Shown here one piece after another: positions 61,387-64,000 of a stretch of DNA of 64,000 bases. The stretch is from Caprimulgus europaeus. Its lineage: Eukaryota; Chordata; Aves; Caprimulgiformes; Caprimulgidae. Position 1 is the stretch's first letter. Each line of letters opens with the position of its first letter. Where the stretch lies: assembly GCA_907165065.1 (NCBI GenBank), contig OU015526.1, forward strand, positions 68,657,723 through 68,721,722, in the 5' to 3' direction. Below the pieces are notes generated by a model. That model was not told where the DNA came from, did not search any database, and was given only the letters and a program-made list of their open reading frames with translations. Made by a program: the position numbers and the translations under genes.

Positions 61387-64000
61387 GTAAGTGTTGCATA
61401 AAGCCAAACAAATCCAGTCTCTGAATTCCTAAGGCGTATAAACCTCTGCAGAGAAATTAAATTTCTCAGAAGGAAAGTGAACTTTATGCAAATTCATTCT
61501 CTGTCATAATTCTGTCATGCAGAACAAAGATCTTGTAATTTCCCAAAGTCGTCCTTTCCTTACCCTTCTGAAAACATGTTTGAAAGCATAAAATAAGGAG
61601 CTTTTTCACTGAAGCAAGCTGGTAAGGAGAGGCAACAATTATATGTAGCAGAGGGGAATCAATCAGTAGTTAACTGTGCTCCTTTTGTTGTTGTTTGAAG
61701 TAGTTCTGTATCCACACAAAGGTTCTTCTTTTGTTGCTGCATTGTACAGTTGTACGGTGATGCAGCCAGCTCTTAAAAGGAGAATGCAATGGATGATCTG
61801 TGGCTTCAATTCACAGAATTTCAAATATGTTCATACATGCCTAAGAAGAAATTGATTGAGGTGTATTAATACACATTATTTAAATTCCTTGACCAGTGAG
61901 CAGCAGTAATAAAGTTTAATAAGATGCTGGCTTGCATAAAGTGGGCTGTAAGTCTAGGAGTGTTATGCTGTCACTTTGTAGAACTCATTTTGTCTTCATT
62001 TGACATTTATTGCCCAACTTAGTTCACTCTATTTTGAAGAAAGATGTACTAAAATTGTAAAGCATGTGTCCTAGAGCATCTACACGACAAACAGAGTAGA
62101 AGGATTTATGTATGAGGAAAGGGATTATGGAAGTTCTAGAGGGCTGTGAAGAAACCATCTGTAGGGATATAAATGACATAAAGGTAAGGGATTATAAAAT
62201 GAAGATGTTGTATTTAAATGTTTGCCATTACATTCTGATTTTAGCTTAGCATCTAGGACCCCATGATGGTCTTTTCTATGCATGGTAAGGCACACTCTGA
62301 GAAGATTAGTGAAACAGAGAGGAAGTCAAGAGAATGAATTAGCTGTAAACAATTTGAATTGTTCTCATCACATGCAACTAAAGTGGGAGTTATCTTTATC
62401 TGCTTCTATATATTAAAGTTCATTTTTCAAACTTAAATTAGAATTGACTCTAACAGCAAAAGTAGTGCTTTTTCTGGACAAAACTGAACCAGGTGGTAGG
62501 TTAAGAGTGGATATATCTGGAAATAGAAGTAAGTAAGAGTTCTTCACTTTGAGGCTATGGCCCTAAATAATTATTGAAGGTAATCAAACCAATTTACCTT
62601 TTTGTCCTTGGAAATGGAAGCCTGGAGCATTTTCCCCCCTCCAAACATTATGTAGAAATAATAGAAGAATGAAGAGGATATATTTGATGAAATGTAGTTG
62701 CAAGTTTTTGTTAGATCTAAAGTTTGCCTGGGTTTAGATATGTGCTCAGGTATTTTCCAGTGTCTGTAGTTTTCTTTGTGATCAGTTGGGTAAAGCTTAA
62801 GAAAGTTCATTTTAGCATAAAATGAATGTGCAGGAAAAATTGCAGGGGATTGAGTGAAAGTTTCTGAGAAAAATGAAGACAGTTACAGTGCTTACTTTTT
62901 TCTTGGTTTGAGAGAACAAAGATTTTCACTGCTTTGGTATCCTGTACTGGTAGCACAGAAATGTGTGCTCATTGTCCAGGGTGGATGATGAAATTTGCAG
63001 TGAAGCCAGCAACTAATGATGAGTGATGACAAGTGATTAAAAGGGCAACCCAAAATACTTATAGTTCATTGGTGCTGCTGTACAGGGATTGGTAGGTAGT
63101 TAATGCTCATGAAATAAAATGCAATTAGTCCGTAGCAGTTGACCTCCAGCTGAAAACAGCTTTGTGTAGAAGACAAAGAAAAGCTTTTTCACACCTCTTT
63201 AGATGTACTTGGACCTGATTTTCCCTTTTTCTGTTATACTTGGGATATTCTTGATATATAGCAGAAGAAACAGGTAGTGAATCAAATACTGGGTGTTGGA
63301 GACCCCCAGGGCTCTCACCGGCAGCTCAGGTTTTCTGCATCAGCTTGAGAAACTAAAGGAACATGGGGTGCTGGGTGTGGAGAGCAGTAGCTTTTTTTGC
63401 TCAGCTTGTTACTTAGCTTTCAGAAAAGGTCTTCTGTGAAGCCAATGGTAGATGCATTCCTGGCAATTTTCACAAGTTTGTTAACAGGTAACTTCAAACT
63501 TCTCAGAAATATTATAATCCTTCCTTTCTTGTTAATTTATCACTCATGACATGGCAGGTGAATATTGATGAGGTTGAGAAATAGGTGTTGCCTTAGGGTA
63601 AATGTGTATGGGGAGAAAACAGAAATTTCACTAGTGTCCTGGGAGGTGATACTGGTGTACACAAAAGAAAATAAACTATTCCCTTACAATCCATCAACTT
63701 CTTGAAAACACTTGCTTCTTCTGTGGGAGGAATAATGAGAATGAGAGAAAACCAAACCCAGTGGAGAAATATTCAGTTTCTTATAATTAGATTTACTCAT
63801 TCTGTATGCATGATCTCTCTCCTGTATGGGAGCTTCTCACACATCAGTTGTATTTGACCTCAGATCTGTTTTTCTAAGAACTGTCAGTGTAGTAATGCTG
63901 CAGTAAGAGGTTGTTTTCCTGCTGCTTCTTAAAACAAAGTGCTTTTCTCCTTCTACTATTCTGCATAAATCTCAAATGAAAATAACTTGGAAAGATTACT

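Larger units (their letters stand above)
58124..64000. other. unique AT-rich DNA, no gene recognised
   Basis: No gene or mobile element recognised. A T-rich/TATA simple stretch lies at 58631-58690, and a T run follows 60963. A candidate non-coding exon is annotated at 61175-61386. All ORFs are under 85 codons and unremarkable. Confidence 0.55.

Overview
The window looks like bird nuclear DNA that contains no recognisable protein-coding gene. The identification rests on repeats. There are eight pieces of the CR1 LINE (chicken repeat 1) family, most ending in the typical octamer tail (ATTCTATG or ATTCTGTG on their own strand). There are also two long terminal repeats about 1 kb long, of a type I recall as an ERVL-like family common in neoavian and songbird genomes. 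Bulk sequence is AT-rich and CpG-poor, with scattered poly(A)/poly(T) tracts and very few microsatellites. There is no sign of bacterial gene organisation, rRNA, tRNA or CRISPR. The open reading frames are short, lie on both strands and resemble no family I know, apart from those that are pieces of CR1 ORF2.

Layout. 1-4172 is unique DNA with one candidate-free stretch. A 3' CR1 fragment lies at 4173-4490 and a longer one, with a readable C-terminal ORF2 tail, at 14644-15110. Between them are two possible spliced exons (5565-5745 and 13681-13729) and a 24-bp dispersed duplication (7346 and 8366). 15111-25670 is unique sequence with a probable ancient MIR-like SINE near 16.3-16.45 kb. A 680-bp CR1 fragment lies at 25671-26350. 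A solo LTR occupies 34361-36230 and has a CR1 (35402-36145) inserted in it. A very short CR1 stub is at 45631-45738. A second solo LTR is at 49066-50058. An old CR1 remnant is at 55136-55192. At 57543-58123 one CR1 is interrupted by another of opposite orientation. 58124-64000 is unique, with a possible non-coding exon at 61175-61386.

Interpretation. The window is best read as a large intron or an intergenic stretch. Ten of the eleven mobile-element remnants lie on the minus strand. Transposons inside introns tend to be antisense to the host gene, so this asymmetry, together with several good splice-site pairs on the plus strand, weakly suggests an intron of a plus-strand gene or long non-coding RNA. 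No exon could be assigned to a named gene, and I found no convincing new biological system. The best leads are the nested insertions, the candidate exons and two perfect hairpins (37647-37672 and 52769-52799).
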